64,000 nucleotides of DNA from Chitinophagales bacterium (GCA_013298845.1 JAAFJN010000007.1:32235-96234), one strand, 5' to 3'; positions 52,290-60,760 are shown, counted from the stretch's first letter. Notes: generated from the sequence alone by a model not told the origin. A program made the numbers and translations.

Positions 52290-52691
52290 GGAGGGTTGAA
52301 TTTGTTCGGAAGGGTTGAATTGGTTATGAAAGGGTTGAATTTGTTGAATTTGTTGAATTTGTTTTGCCCGTCGTAGCGTACACGTTTTTTGTTGCTCGTT
52401 GTAGGGTGTGCGTTTTTTTGTTTTTGGGATAAATGTCTTTCTGAGCGAGGCGTGCTTTATGCGGCTAATTTTTTTTAAAAACACCGACAGCGAAGATACC
52501 CGTCGTACTTTTGCCAGCAATGAAGTAGTTTGGATTTGCAAAAACAGCCCTTCATAAGTTCCTCAAACGTGTACGCTACGACGGGCAAAACAAATTCAAC
52601 AAATTCAACAAATTCAACAAATTCAACAAATTCAACAAATTCAACCCTTTCACAACAAATTCAACCCTTTCACAGCAAATTCAACCCTTCT
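52290..52691. repeat. Inverted-repeat element family 2, copy E4
   Basis: Left arm about 52290-52387: GGAGGGTTGAATTTG units, then TTTTGCCCGTCGTAG and CGTACACGTTT. Right arm about 52564-52691: AAACGTGTACGC, TACGACGGGCAAAAC, then AAATTCAAC units and CAACCCTT. The core ends are exact complements over about 28 bases. The interior has TTTATGCGGCTAAT, also in copy E1. The right end touches the next start codon (ATG 52693). The 539-base gap 52154-52692 holds nothing else I can identify except the porV promoter region next to 52153. Confidence 0.8.
52592..52645 (+). repeat. Six perfect tandem copies of AAATTCAAC
   Basis: Nine-base unit repeated six times without change, followed by two further copies spaced by CCTTTCACARC. 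The opposite arm of the element has three complementary units (52339-52371 region). Likely length-variable. Confidence 0.9.
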
Positions 52692-52692
52692 A

Positions 52693-53058
52693 ATGGCAAA
52701 AATAGTACTATTGATCACCGCTTTTTTTCTTTGTTCCAGCGCTGTGCCGCCCAAGGCCATCGAATGGACTGTAGATAAACAATATGATTTCGGAACGGTT
52801 GAACTGGGTTCGGTGAGCGGAGCCGTTTTTACCTTTAAAAATGTTTCCGACGACCTCGTGGTGTTGCAAACCGTACGCACCACCTGCGGTTGTACGGCGG
52901 CCAAATGGACCGAAACGCCCATTAAACCCGGGGAAGAGGGCGAAATTCGCATCGAATATTCGGCGGATAAAACGGGGAATTTTCGCAAAAAAATCAAGGT
53001 ATTCTTTGATGCCATGCGCAAACCCGAAATCCTTACCATTCACGGCGTAACGGAATAA
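52693..53058 (+). CDS. DUF1573 exported protein
   Basis: A 121-residue protein: signal peptide (MAKIVLLITAFFLCSSAV), then a single DUF1573 Ig-like domain (YDFGTVELGSVSGAVFTFKN, TTCGCTAAKW, IKPGEEGEIRIEY). These single-domain proteins are widespread in Bacteroidota and of unknown role. The repeat element E4 runs right up to its start codon, so its promoter must lie inside the element. Confidence 0.85.
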   Translation: MAKIVLLITAFFLCSSAVPPKAIEWTVDKQYDFGTVELGSVSGAVFTFKNVSDDLVVLQTVRTTCGCTAAKWTETPIKPGEEGEIRIEYSADKTGNFRKKIKVFFDAMRKPEILTIHGVTE

Positions 53059-53072
53059 AGGGCCGTTCTTTT

Positions 53073-53885
53073 CTATTTTATAATGTCCACTTTGGCCGTT
53101 TGACTGCCATCGCGGATCAATTGTGCCGTCGAAATAGTAATGGTCACGTTTTTGCCATCGGACAGGGCCACTTGTTGCCCATTTTTGAACGGTGGAACGG
53201 TGACCGCTTTTTGGGTCAGTTCGTACAACAGCGAATGGCTGTCTTGCAAAGGCATATTCACGTTAACCAATTCGAGTTCGTGGTGGCCAAATTCGCTCAA
53301 TCCAAAGGTATAACCCGAGTTGGTTTCTCCCCCTTGCAAAATCCCGAAATACACCCAGCAGTACACAGGCAACCCGTCGCGGCCCATATTGCGCGCCGAT
53401 TCGAGGTAATACCCTTTGGATAACAGCAGGTATTGGTTGTTCATGTAAACGCCCGGCGCGTCGTTAATACCAGCCAATGAACCAGCGGCCACCCGGGTGA
53501 AAATTCGGTAAAGTTCGACGGTAACCGATTCATCGCCGAGAATAGAGATCACCAATTGCGCTTTGTGCCCTTTGGTTTCCTTAGCGGCATCTTTCCAGAG
53601 CCACGAAATGCCGGCGGCAATGCTCATTTCATCGGGGTTAACCGGATAGTCTAAATACGCCAGCATAATGGTCGCTCCCGGGGTCGAAAAAACCGCTGTT
53701 TTGTCGGATATGGTAGATGAATCAACGCGAACGTACCAATTTGACGGCAATTCTGCTTTGATTTTATTAAAGTCGGGGCATTGTTTGCTGTTCAGCAGAA
53801 TGGTACCCGTAATTACTTTAGTGGTGTTGCTTTGCGCCATCAATAAGGTGGTGGCCAAACAAAACAGAAGGGTGAAAAAACGCAT
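53073..53885 (-). CDS. DUF4261-like exported protein
   Basis: A 270-residue protein with a signal peptide (FTLLFCLATTLLMAQ). The middle has PVNPDEMSIAAGISWLWKDA and KGHKAQLVISILGD, and the C-terminal third SGYTFGLSEFGHHELELVN, which fits the DUF4261 pattern as I remember it. Usual members are cytosolic; here there is an export signal. Function unknown. Convergent with the DUF1573 gene with 14 bases between stops. Confidence 0.6.
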   Translation of the reverse strand: MRFFTLLFCLATTLLMAQSNTTKVITGTILLNSKQCPDFNKIKAELPSNWYVRVDSSTISDKTAVFSTPGATIMLAYLDYPVNPDEMSIAAGISWLWKDAAKETKGHKAQLVISILGDESVTVELYRIFTRVAAGSLAGINDAPGVYMNNQYLLLSKGYYLESARNMGRDGLPVYCWVYFGILQGGETNSGYTFGLSEFGHHELELVNVNMPLQDSHSLLYELTQKAVTVPPFKNGQQVALSDGKNVTITISTAQLIRDGSQTAKVDIIK

Positions 53886-53927
53886 TTTTTTGATGATCAG
53901 TTTTTAGAGCAGGTTTCAGCCATACTC

Positions 53928-56042
53928 TTAATAGGTTAACAAACTGCGCAGCGCTGCTTCCACTTTTTGCGCCGAAGGAATCATGGTGGCTTCCAGGGTG
54001 CTGTTCAGCGGGACGGCGGGCATATTTTCGGCCCCAATGGTACGCACCGGAGCGTCGAGGTATTCAAAACAAAACTCCGCGACGCGGGCGGCAATACTTT
54101 GGGCAAAAGTATTTTTGACCGGCTCTTCAGTAACGACCAAAACGCGCCCGTGTTGTCGGGCTTGTTCAAAAATAGCGGCTTCGTCCAAAGGTGCAATGGT
54201 GCGCAGGTCCAAAATGCTCACTTGCCCCGGCAGGTTTTTCGCAGCGTTGAGTGCCCAGTGGACCCCCATTCCGTACGTAATAACGGCCACGGCTTCTCCC
54301 TTCCGGATGCGTTCGGCATCGGCTTGTAATTCCAGCCGCGCTTTCCCGAACGGTACGCGGTAGTCCTCATCGGGTTCAACGGTGCGGGCGGCGTCGGTGC
54401 CGGGTACTTTGGACCAGTACAAGCCCTTGTGTTCCAGTACCACCACCGGATTTGGGTCGTCAATGGCCGATTTGAGCAGGCCCTTCAGGTCGGCACCATT
54501 GCTGGGGTACGCGATTTTGATGCCTCGGATATTGGATAAAACACTTTCTACACTGCTGCTGTGGTAAGGGCCGCCGCTGCCGTACGCCCCAATGGGCACG
54601 CGCAGCACGCACGATACCGGCCATTTGCCGTTGGTGAGGTAACAACTGCGCGATACCTCGGTAAATAACTGGTTAAGCCCCGGCCAAATATAATCGGCAA
54701 ACTGAACTTCCACGATGGGTTTGAGGCCCACGGCGCTCATGCCCACCGTACTGCCCACAATAAATGCTTCCTGAATGGGCGTATTAAACACGCGGTGATC
54801 GCCAAATTTTTCGGCCAAAGTAGCGGCCTCGCGGAATACACCGCCCAACCGACGGCCCACATCCTGGCCATAAAGCAAAGTGGTGGGTTGTTGGCGCAGG
54901 GCTTCTTCCACGGCAAACAGGGCGCAATCTACCATGACCTTGGCTTCGCGCTGGTCGGGTGTGCGGTTTCCGGTTTCGGTGGTAATGGGCGTTGGGGCAA
55001 ATTCGTGGGTGAACAAATCTTCCGGGCGCGGGTCTTCGGCAACTTTGGCCAGTTCAAAGTCATCCGTCACCGTCTTTTGCGCCTCTTGTTCGATATCTTG
55101 AATGTTTTTTTCCGAAAAACCGTTGTCCCGTAACAATTGCACCAGTTTGGGATAAGGGTCGCGGCTTTGGTGCTCGTCCAAATCGTCGCGGTACCATTCT
55201 TTGCGCACCCCCGACGTGTGGTGGTTGAGCAGCGGCACCCGTGCGTGCAACAGCATCGGGCGGCGTTCGGCGCGAATGGTTTGTACGCAGTGGTGTACGG
55301 CGGCCCAGCAAGCGGCAAAGTCGCTGCCGTCAATGCTAATGGCTTCGAGGCCGGGGAAACCAGCGGCGTATTGGGCGGCGTTGGCCACGCGGGTTTCGGC
55401 GGCGTTGGCCGATATGTCCCAACCGTTATCCTGTACCAGGTATAGGATGGGTAATTTTTTGAGCACGGCCATTTGAAAGGCTTCGGCGATTTCACCCTCT
55501 GTTACCGAGGCATCACCCAGGGAACACACCACAAAAGGCCGTTCGTGGGCCATTTCGGGGAACTGCGCGGGCATTTGTTCTTTGTACCAAAAACCCAAAG
55601 CCGAACCCGTGGCCGGAATGGCCTGCATGCCCGTGGCGCTGCTTTGGTGCGGAATTTTGGGTTTATCGGCATCGCGCAAACTGGGGTGGCAATAGTACGA
55701 ACGCCCGCCCGAAAAAGGGTCGTCGCGTTTGGCCATGAGTTGCAGCATCAGGTCGTAGGGGCGCATCCCGATGGCGAGCAACATACTGTCGTCGCGGTAG
55801 TAAGGATAGGCGTAATCTTGCGGCTGTAAATGTAACCCAAGGGCGATTTGAATGGCTTCGTGTCCGCGCGAAGTGGCGTGCACGTATTTGCTGACGAACT
55901 TAAAATTATTTTCGTAGTGCTCCGTCATGGTTTTGGCGGTGGCCATAAGCCGAAGCGCTTTTTCTAATATTTTTTTGTCGGGAAAAATTTGGGCGAATGC
56001 TGGTGGTGGTGTCACCTTTGTTTGTTTTACTGTTTTTGACAT
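53928..56042 (-). CDS. 2-oxoacid dehydrogenase E1, fused alpha and beta subunits
   Basis: A 704-residue thiamine-diphosphate enzyme. The alpha part (about 20-370) has SRGHEAIQIALGL, and CSLGDASVTEGEIAEAF with the ThDP-binding GDxxxxEG element. The beta part (about 385-704) has LLYGQDVGRRLGGVF, FNTPIQEAFIVG, VEVQFADYIWPGLNQL and a C-terminal transketolase-like end. It is likely the branched-chain or pyruvate dehydrogenase E1; specificity is not readable. No E2 or E3 gene is adjacent. Start MSKTVKQTK is six bases from the divergent acetyltransferase start. Confidence 0.9.
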   Translation of the reverse strand: MSKTVKQTKVTPPPAFAQIFPDKKILEKALRLMATAKTMTEHYENNFKFVSKYVHATSRGHEAIQIALGLHLQPQDYAYPYYRDDSMLLAIGMRPYDLMLQLMAKRDDPFSGGRSYYCHPSLRDADKPKIPHQSSATGMQAIPATGSALGFWYKEQMPAQFPEMAHERPFVVCSLGDASVTEGEIAEAFQMAVLKKLPILYLVQDNGWDISANAAETRVANAAQYAAGFPGLEAISIDGSDFAACWAAVHHCVQTIRAERRPMLLHARVPLLNHHTSGVRKEWYRDDLDEHQSRDPYPKLVQLLRDNGFSEKNIQDIEQEAQKTVTDDFELAKVAEDPRPEDLFTHEFAPTPITTETGNRTPDQREAKVMVDCALFAVEEALRQQPTTLLYGQDVGRRLGGVFREAATLAEKFGDHRVFNTPIQEAFIVGSTVGMSAVGLKPIVEVQFADYIWPGLNQLFTEVSRSCYLTNGKWPVSCVLRVPIGAYGSGGPYHSSSVESVLSNIRGIKIAYPSNGADLKGLLKSAIDDPNPVVVLEHKGLYWSKVPGTDAARTVEPDEDYRVPFGKARLELQADAERIRKGEAVAVITYGMGVHWALNAAKNLPGQVSILDLRTIAPLDEAAIFEQARQHGRVLVVTEEPVKNTFAQSIAARVAEFCFEYLDAPVRTIGAENMPAVPLNSTLEATMIPSAQKVEAALRSLLTY

Positions 56043-56048
56043 TGTTTT

Positions 56049-56495
56049 ATGCAAAAAATCATCGAATTGGAAGGGCCTCCAAATGAGCAGGCCAAAGGTA
56101 CGCTGGCAAATTTGTACCAAACAATATTTGGGTCAACTGTTTCTGCCGAAATGCGGGAAAGGTTGGAATTTAACCAGGATATACTGCTTTTGTTCGCCGT
56201 AGACACCAATAATGAGGCCATTGGCTTTAAAATTGGCTACCGCGACGATCCCGAAACCTATTATTCGTGGCTGGGCGGTGTGTTGCCGCAGTACCGAGGG
56301 GAGGGCATTGCGGCGCGTTTGATGGAACGGCAACACGTTTGGTGTGCGGCGCGCGGCTATAAGTACGTGCGCACCAAAACCATGAACCAATGGCGTTCGA
56401 TGCTTTTGTTAAATATCAAAATGGGATTTGACGTTATTGGCACCCAAACGGGGCGAAGCGGGGTGGTGAAAATTATTTTGGAGAAGGTTTTGTGA
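56049..56495 (+). CDS. GNAT family N-acetyltransferase
   Basis: A 148-residue acetyltransferase. The acetyl-CoA-binding motif A is GVLPQYRGEGIAARLMERQ (Q/R-x-x-G-x-G/A form), preceded by LLFAVDTNNEAIGFKIGYR and followed by KTMNQWRSMLLLNIKMGFDV, typical of the fold. Substrate unknown. Divergent from the E1 gene with only six bases between the two ATGs. Confidence 0.85.
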   Translation: MQKIIELEGPPNEQAKGTLANLYQTIFGSTVSAEMRERLEFNQDILLLFAVDTNNEAIGFKIGYRDDPETYYSWLGGVLPQYRGEGIAARLMERQHVWCAARGYKYVRTKTMNQWRSMLLLNIKMGFDVIGTQTGRSGVVKIILEKVL

Positions 56496-56543
56496 TGAAT
56501 AGAAATTGGTTTTTGGAAAAATTATTGAAAATTAAATAGTGGA

Positions 56544-56576
56544 TTGATTAATGTGCATATTTTTTATTTAACTTTG
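56544..56576 (+). promoter_or_regulatory. TTG/TAnnTTTG promoter of the Excalibur lipoprotein gene
   Basis: TTG at 56544-56546 and TAACTTTG at 56569-56576 with a 22-base spacer, 23 bases before ATG 56600. Confidence 0.5.
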
Positions 56577-56599
56577 TGCACTCATTTAATCTTCTGTCT

Positions 56600-56908
56600 A
56601 TGAAGTATATCTTTATTTTAGGTGTCTTTATTGTTTCTTGTGTGAAATCGCCTTCTCACTCTTGTCTTGATACTAACTGTGCCAATTACACTTCCCAAAG
56701 TGAGGCTCAGGCTGCTTTTGATGCTGACCCAGAGTGCCGCAATGATTTAGATCAAGATAAAGATGGTATCGCCTGTGAAGAGCCAGGGAATTCTGTAAAA
56801 AATTGTCAATCTACTTCAAATTGTGGATGTTCAAATAAAACTAAATCTGAATGCGGTGACGACCCTTGTTGTAAGTGGGTGGTTGGCGAAGGATGTAAAT
56901 GTAAATAA
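56600..56908 (+). CDS. Excalibur-like calcium-binding lipoprotein
   Basis: A 102-residue lipoprotein with lipobox Cys14 (GVFIVSC). It carries DLDQDKDGIACEEP, the DxDxDGxxCE calcium-binding signature of Excalibur domains, and then a Cys-rich tail with 10 cysteines (NCGCSNKTKSECGDDPCC ...). Codon use is AT-rich compared with surrounding genes. The Cys-rich end may be a second small metal-binding or disulfide module. It precedes a secreted hypothetical gene by five bases. Confidence 0.75.
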   Translation: MKYIFILGVFIVSCVKSPSHSCLDTNCANYTSQSEAQAAFDADPECRNDLDQDKDGIACEEPGNSVKNCQSTSNCGCSNKTKSECGDDPCCKWVVGEGCKCK

Positions 56909-56913
56909 GAATT

Positions 56914-57492
56914 ATGAAAAATGTATGGATTTTGATATTGCTCTTCTCAGTGCAGTTATCGGCTCAAAGTAAAATTACGCGCTCCGTTTCGTATATTTTA
57001 GATAAGTACGAAAATAAATGGCAGCACCGTGGAGGTGATGTAGAAACGATTCGTTTTGTAGCCTTAAAACGGGTAACAGAAAAGGATAGTTCAGTAACTA
57101 TGCAACTTACAGTTACGAACAAAGATTGGGAAAAAACGAGTGTCACTCAGGGTATCGCCGTGGCTGGCAATGGTGGTGTCGCTATTGGAGGAGGATCAAT
57201 CGAAACTGTTGAAAAAAAGGTTGGTTTTATTATTTTTTCAAAAATTGAAGCAACTGAACTTTTCAAATTTGAAAACGAAATGTACCTCAAATCTATTTCT
57301 GGCGATGATTTTGAAAAAGAAACGACGTGGACCCTGAATATAGGAGATAGGTTCATCTCGTCTGTTATTTACAATGGCAATAATAAATGGGTGCATATCT
57401 GGACTCTCGACGGAGCGAGTTTTGAAATTCCGGAGACTGAACTTTTGCCCATGTTTAGAAAGTTAAGTGTAATTTCTGGAATCATTGATTGA
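56914..57492 (+). CDS. Hypothetical secreted protein, 192 residues
   Basis: A signal peptide (MKNVWILILLFSVQLSAQ) is followed by a beta-rich domain with a Gly-rich stretch (GIAVAGNGGVAIGGGS) and the end LLPMFRKLSVISGIID. No family recognised. AT-rich like its upstream partner, and probably co-transcribed with it. Confidence 0.7.
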   Translation: MKNVWILILLFSVQLSAQSKITRSVSYILDKYENKWQHRGGDVETIRFVALKRVTEKDSSVTMQLTVTNKDWEKTSVTQGIAVAGNGGVAIGGGSIETVEKKVGFIIFSKIEATELFKFENEMYLKSISGDDFEKETTWTLNIGDRFISSVIYNGNNKWVHIWTLDGASFEIPETELLPMFRKLSVISGIID

Positions 57493-57517
57493 TATTTGAC
57501 TGTCATAAGCACAAGAT

Positions 57518-57748
57518 ATGATAAACAAGAATATACTCATTTTATCCCCGGAAGAAAAATCAAAGGTTCCCCCCTTTGTTTATGGTAAATATTATCTCAA
57601 AGGCCGTGAAGAGGGCGTTTTCTCGACCATCAAACAATATATGCTCAGCGTGCCCACTGCCACCAACGAGCAAATTTCCTCCATTTTTTTGGTAGATATT
57701 GAATTTGTTCAGTCCGTCCGTGCCTCCATTCAGGCCGAGCAACAATAA
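57518..57748 (+). CDS. Small duplicated protein, copy 1 (76 residues)
   Basis: Short protein with VPPFVYGKYYLKGREEG and a C-terminal helix pair NATNEQISSIF/VDIEFVQSVRAS-like. The C-terminal part recalls the tails of Rpn/PD-(D/E)XK transposase-related proteins (an EG-rich helix, then a short DNA-binding-like hairpin), but the nuclease core is missing. Possibly a remnant kept as a small gene. Its 3' half is almost identical to the next gene. Confidence 0.6.
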   Translation: MINKNILILSPEEKSKVPPFVYGKYYLKGREEGVFSTIKQYMLSVPTATNEQISSIFLVDIEFVQSVRASIQAEQQ

Positions 57749-57761
57749 AATAAAACGTGCC

Positions 57762-58001
57762 ATGCCGGATAACAATCTAATTATCGCCCCCAAAGACAAA
57801 TCAAAGATACCTCCCTTTGTTTACGGTAAATATTATCTCAAAGGTTTTGAAGAAGGTTACAAAGAAGGCGTTTTCTTTGTGGTTAAGCAGTTTGTTTTGA
57901 ATTTGCCCAACGCTACCAACGAGCAAATTTCCTCCATTTTTTTGGTAGATATTGAATTTGTTCAGTCTGTCCGTGCCTCCATTCAGGCCAAGCAACAATA
58001 A
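57762..58001 (+). CDS. Small duplicated protein, copy 2 (79 residues)
   Basis: Paralogue of the preceding gene, starting MPDNNLIIAP, with a three-residue insertion (EEGYKEG). The last 80 bases differ from copy 1 at only two or three sites, so the duplication is recent or kept uniform by gene conversion. Function unknown. Confidence 0.6.
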   Translation: MPDNNLIIAPKDKSKIPPFVYGKYYLKGFEEGYKEGVFFVVKQFVLNLPNATNEQISSIFLVDIEFVQSVRASIQAKQQ

Positions 58002-58010
58002 TACCCGCCA

Positions 58011-60083
58011 TTAAGGCAAAGCAAACGCCACCACCTGATGGCCCTTTTTGGTGCCTAATTTAGTGCCGCCGCAAGCCACAACAATGTATTGCTTGCCGTT
58101 TACCTCGTACATAGCCGGTGTTGCAAAAGCCGGAGCGGGCAGGGTTGTTTGCCACAATAGTTGCCCCGTGTGCCGGTCAAACGCCCGGAATTTCCCGTCT
58201 TTTGTAGCCGCAATGAAGAGTAAGCCATTGGCCGTAATCACCGGTCCGCCGTAATTCTCGCAACCCGTTGGGGCATTGTTGAGTTCAGGGGTTTCGCCCA
58301 GCGGAATTTGCCATTTAAATTGCCCGTTATTTAAATCAATGGCCGTTAAGGTGCCCCAAGGTGGTGCAATGCCGGGCAGCCCTTTGTTATCTAAAAATTT
58401 ATGGTATCCCGTGTGTTGATAGGGGAGCGCGTGCGTAACCACGGCACTGCCAACTTCTTTTTTTTCTTGCCCTAATAACCAATTCGCAACGGCATTTTTT
58501 TCATCGGCCGCCAATTGTGGGAAACCGGGCATCATGCCTTTGCCAGTGGTGAGTAAGGTTAACATCGTCGCGTTGGTATGCTTTTTTTCAATTCCGGTGA
58601 GGGCAGGGTAGCCACTTTGTGCGTTACCCGAACGGTCGTTTTTGTGGCAGTTGGCGCAGTTGGCCAGGTACACCGCCTCGCCTTTGGAGATATTTTTTTG
58701 TGGTTTTGCCGCTCCTGCGGGTTCCATTTGGAGTATCCAGGCCATTTCGTTGGCATTGACGTACAAAATACCCGCTTCAGGATCGGCGGCCGCACCACCC
58801 CATTCGGCACCACCATCGTAACCGGGCAGCAAAAATACCCCGTCGAGGTTGGGGGGCGCAAATAAGCGTTTATCAGCCCGTTGGAAAGTGGCCAGCAGTT
58901 CGGCCTGGTTTTCGGCGTAGGGGCTAAGGTCTTTTTCGGTGAGTGTATGCGATTGTCGGGCGAATGGTTGGGGCAATACCGGTACCGGTTGCGTTGCCCA
59001 ACTTTGCTCGCCCGCCAAATTCGACGTCGGAGCGGGTACCTCCTGCACGGGAAACAACGGTTGCCCAAAATCCCGGTCAAAAACAAATACGTAACCCTGT
59101 TTGGTCACTTGGGCTACGGCATCTATGGTTTTGCCGTGGCGTTGTACCTGAATCAAATTCGGCGGGGCCGGTGGATCGCGGTCCCAAATATCGTGGTGGT
59201 TGAACTGAAAATGCCATTTACGCCGCCCCGTGCGGGCATCGAGCGCGAGTAAACAGTTGGCGTACAGGTTTTTCCCAATGCGGTCGCCGCCGTAAAAATC
59301 GGGTGCGGCCGAACCGGTGGGAACAAAAACCAGTCCGCGTTCGCGGTCAATGGCCATACCGGCCCAGTTGTTGGCCGCTCCCACGGAGGTATTGCGGTAA
59401 GCATTCGGACTCCAGGTATCGTATCCCTGTTCGTAAGGGTAAGGAATGGTATGAAAGGTCCAGGCTAGTTGCCCCGTGCGCACATTAAAGGCCCGTATAT
59501 CGCCGGGCGCCGCGTCCGGGCCTTCGGCGAGGCGGAGGGGCATAATAATCAAATCCTCAAACAGAGTGCCGGGCGTATTGGAAATAACAAATTTTTCCTG
59601 CGCCGAAGCGGGTAAACCCAAATGCAAATCTACCCGGCCACCATCGCCAAAACTGGTAATCGGTTGCCCGGTTTGGGCGTTCAGGGCGTACAAATGTGGC
59701 CCAATGGTGTATAAAATGCGTTTATCGGCCCCGTCTTCCCAGTACGTTACCCCGCGACTGGTGCTGTGCCACACTTTGAGTAGGTCGCCAAACCGCCAAA
59801 GTTCCTTGCCGGTAGCGGCATCGAGGGCAAATGCCTGTACCGTTGCCGATACACTGTACAAAACGCCATCCACAATAATTGGATTCATTTGCATCTGGCC
59901 ACTGTCGGGTGATGCATACGTCCAGGCAACCTGCAATTGCGCAACGTTATCGGGGGAAATTTGTGAAAGGGTAGAGTAGTGGTTGCGGTCGGGGCCACCA
60001 AGGTATTCGCGCCACTCGGAGTAGCGTTGGTCGCGGGTGGTACAGGCCGATAAAAAAAGGAGGAACGGGTATAAATGGCGCAT
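58011..60083 (-). CDS. PQQ-dependent dehydrogenase lipoprotein with internal cytochrome c domain
   Basis: A 690-residue quinoprotein. Lipobox Cys14 (FLLFLSAC). PQQ propeller blades run through most of the protein (DAATGKELWRFG, NVRTGQLAWTFHT, DARTGRRKWHFQFNHHDIWDRD). A haem c motif CANCH at 476-480 sits in an inserted mono-haem domain (about 465-545, axial Met probably in GKGMMPGFPQL). Blade sequence then resumes (NGLLFIAATKDGKFRAFDRHTG). It would oxidise a sugar or alcohol in the periplasm and pass electrons through its own haem. Similar to membrane glucose dehydrogenase-type quinoproteins; substrate unknown. Confidence 0.9.
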   Translation of the reverse strand: MRHLYPFLLFLSACTTRDQRYSEWREYLGGPDRNHYSTLSQISPDNVAQLQVAWTYASPDSGQMQMNPIIVDGVLYSVSATVQAFALDAATGKELWRFGDLLKVWHSTSRGVTYWEDGADKRILYTIGPHLYALNAQTGQPITSFGDGGRVDLHLGLPASAQEKFVISNTPGTLFEDLIIMPLRLAEGPDAAPGDIRAFNVRTGQLAWTFHTIPYPYEQGYDTWSPNAYRNTSVGAANNWAGMAIDRERGLVFVPTGSAAPDFYGGDRIGKNLYANCLLALDARTGRRKWHFQFNHHDIWDRDPPAPPNLIQVQRHGKTIDAVAQVTKQGYVFVFDRDFGQPLFPVQEVPAPTSNLAGEQSWATQPVPVLPQPFARQSHTLTEKDLSPYAENQAELLATFQRADKRLFAPPNLDGVFLLPGYDGGAEWGGAAADPEAGILYVNANEMAWILQMEPAGAAKPQKNISKGEAVYLANCANCHKNDRSGNAQSGYPALTGIEKKHTNATMLTLLTTGKGMMPGFPQLAADEKNAVANWLLGQEKKEVGSAVVTHALPYQHTGYHKFLDNKGLPGIAPPWGTLTAIDLNNGQFKWQIPLGETPELNNAPTGCENYGGPVITANGLLFIAATKDGKFRAFDRHTGQLLWQTTLPAPAFATPAMYEVNGKQYIVVACGGTKLGTKKGHQVVAFALP

Positions 60084-60145
60084 ACATTGGTGCGGTTAAA
60101 CGGCAAATGTAGGCGAATAAAAGCAAGAAAAGGCGGGTAACTGTT

Positions 60146-60529
60146 TTATTTTTCTTTGGCCAAAATGGTCATAAACCACACCTCAAATATGGTATAAACG
60201 ACGTAAGCCAGCAAAAAGACCGCAACAAACCATTGATTGGTGGGTTGGGTAACTTCCCGATAAACAAACAACATGGCCAGCGCAAGCACCATTTTACCAA
60301 ATACCGAGGCCGAAATAAGACCACTGAAAGCCATTCGGTTGGTGCTCCGGTTGGTGCTTTTCCCGGCGTAAAATAACCCCACGTTCAGGAGCACAAAAAC
60401 CAGCAAGGTAATGATCGAAAGTCCCCAATGTTCGCGCGCTGCGGGCACGAGCAGGTGCAATAAAGCGAGTAAAGCGGCAGTCCCCGCAGTAACGGCGGCA
60501 AGTACCTTAAAAAAGCGTTGAGGAGACAT
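60146..60529 (-). CDS. Small four-helix membrane protein of the AtpI-linked type
   Basis: A 127-residue protein with four transmembrane segments, following the AtpI-like gene by three bases. In Bacteroidota a protein of this size and topology usually lies between atpI and atpB; I assign it by that context. Here no atpB follows. Confidence 0.65.
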   Translation of the reverse strand: MSPQRFFKVLAAVTAGTAALLALLHLLVPAAREHWGLSIITLLVFVLLNVGLFYAGKSTNRSTNRMAFSGLISASVFGKMVLALAMLFVYREVTQPTNQWFVAVFLLAYVVYTIFEVWFMTILAKEK

Positions 60530-60532
60530 GAG

Positions 60533-60760
60533 TTAGTCGCGCAGCAGTTGTTTGTACAGAGAGTACAGTGAACCCACCATAAAAAGTATGGTAAGAAAAA
60601 CCGCCCACAGCGGGCGGTCAAGTTGCATTTTGGTATCGAGCCATTTGCCGATAAATACACCGGCGAGGCAAGCCCCCAAGAGTTGGATGGCCATGCCGCT
60701 GTATTTGGCAAATGCCTTAATTGTTTGTTGTTGCTTTTCCGGCGATGGTGGCACTGGCAT
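60533..60760 (-). CDS. AtpI-like protein (putative F0F1-ATPase accessory subunit)
   Basis: A 75-residue protein with two transmembrane helices and the motif LLGACLAGVFIGKWLD, typical of the AtpI/F0F1-ATPase-subunit family that helps assemble the c-ring. Its start overlaps the end of the bactofilin gene by 44 bases. Confidence 0.75.
   Translation of the reverse strand: MPVPPSPEKQQQTIKAFAKYSGMAIQLLGACLAGVFIGKWLDTKMQLDRPLWAVFLTILFMVGSLYSLYKQLLRD

Noticed and set aside
52592..52677. Possible CRISPR array
   Set aside because: The unit is only nine bases with no spacers and lies in one arm of an inverted repeat; no cas genes are present.
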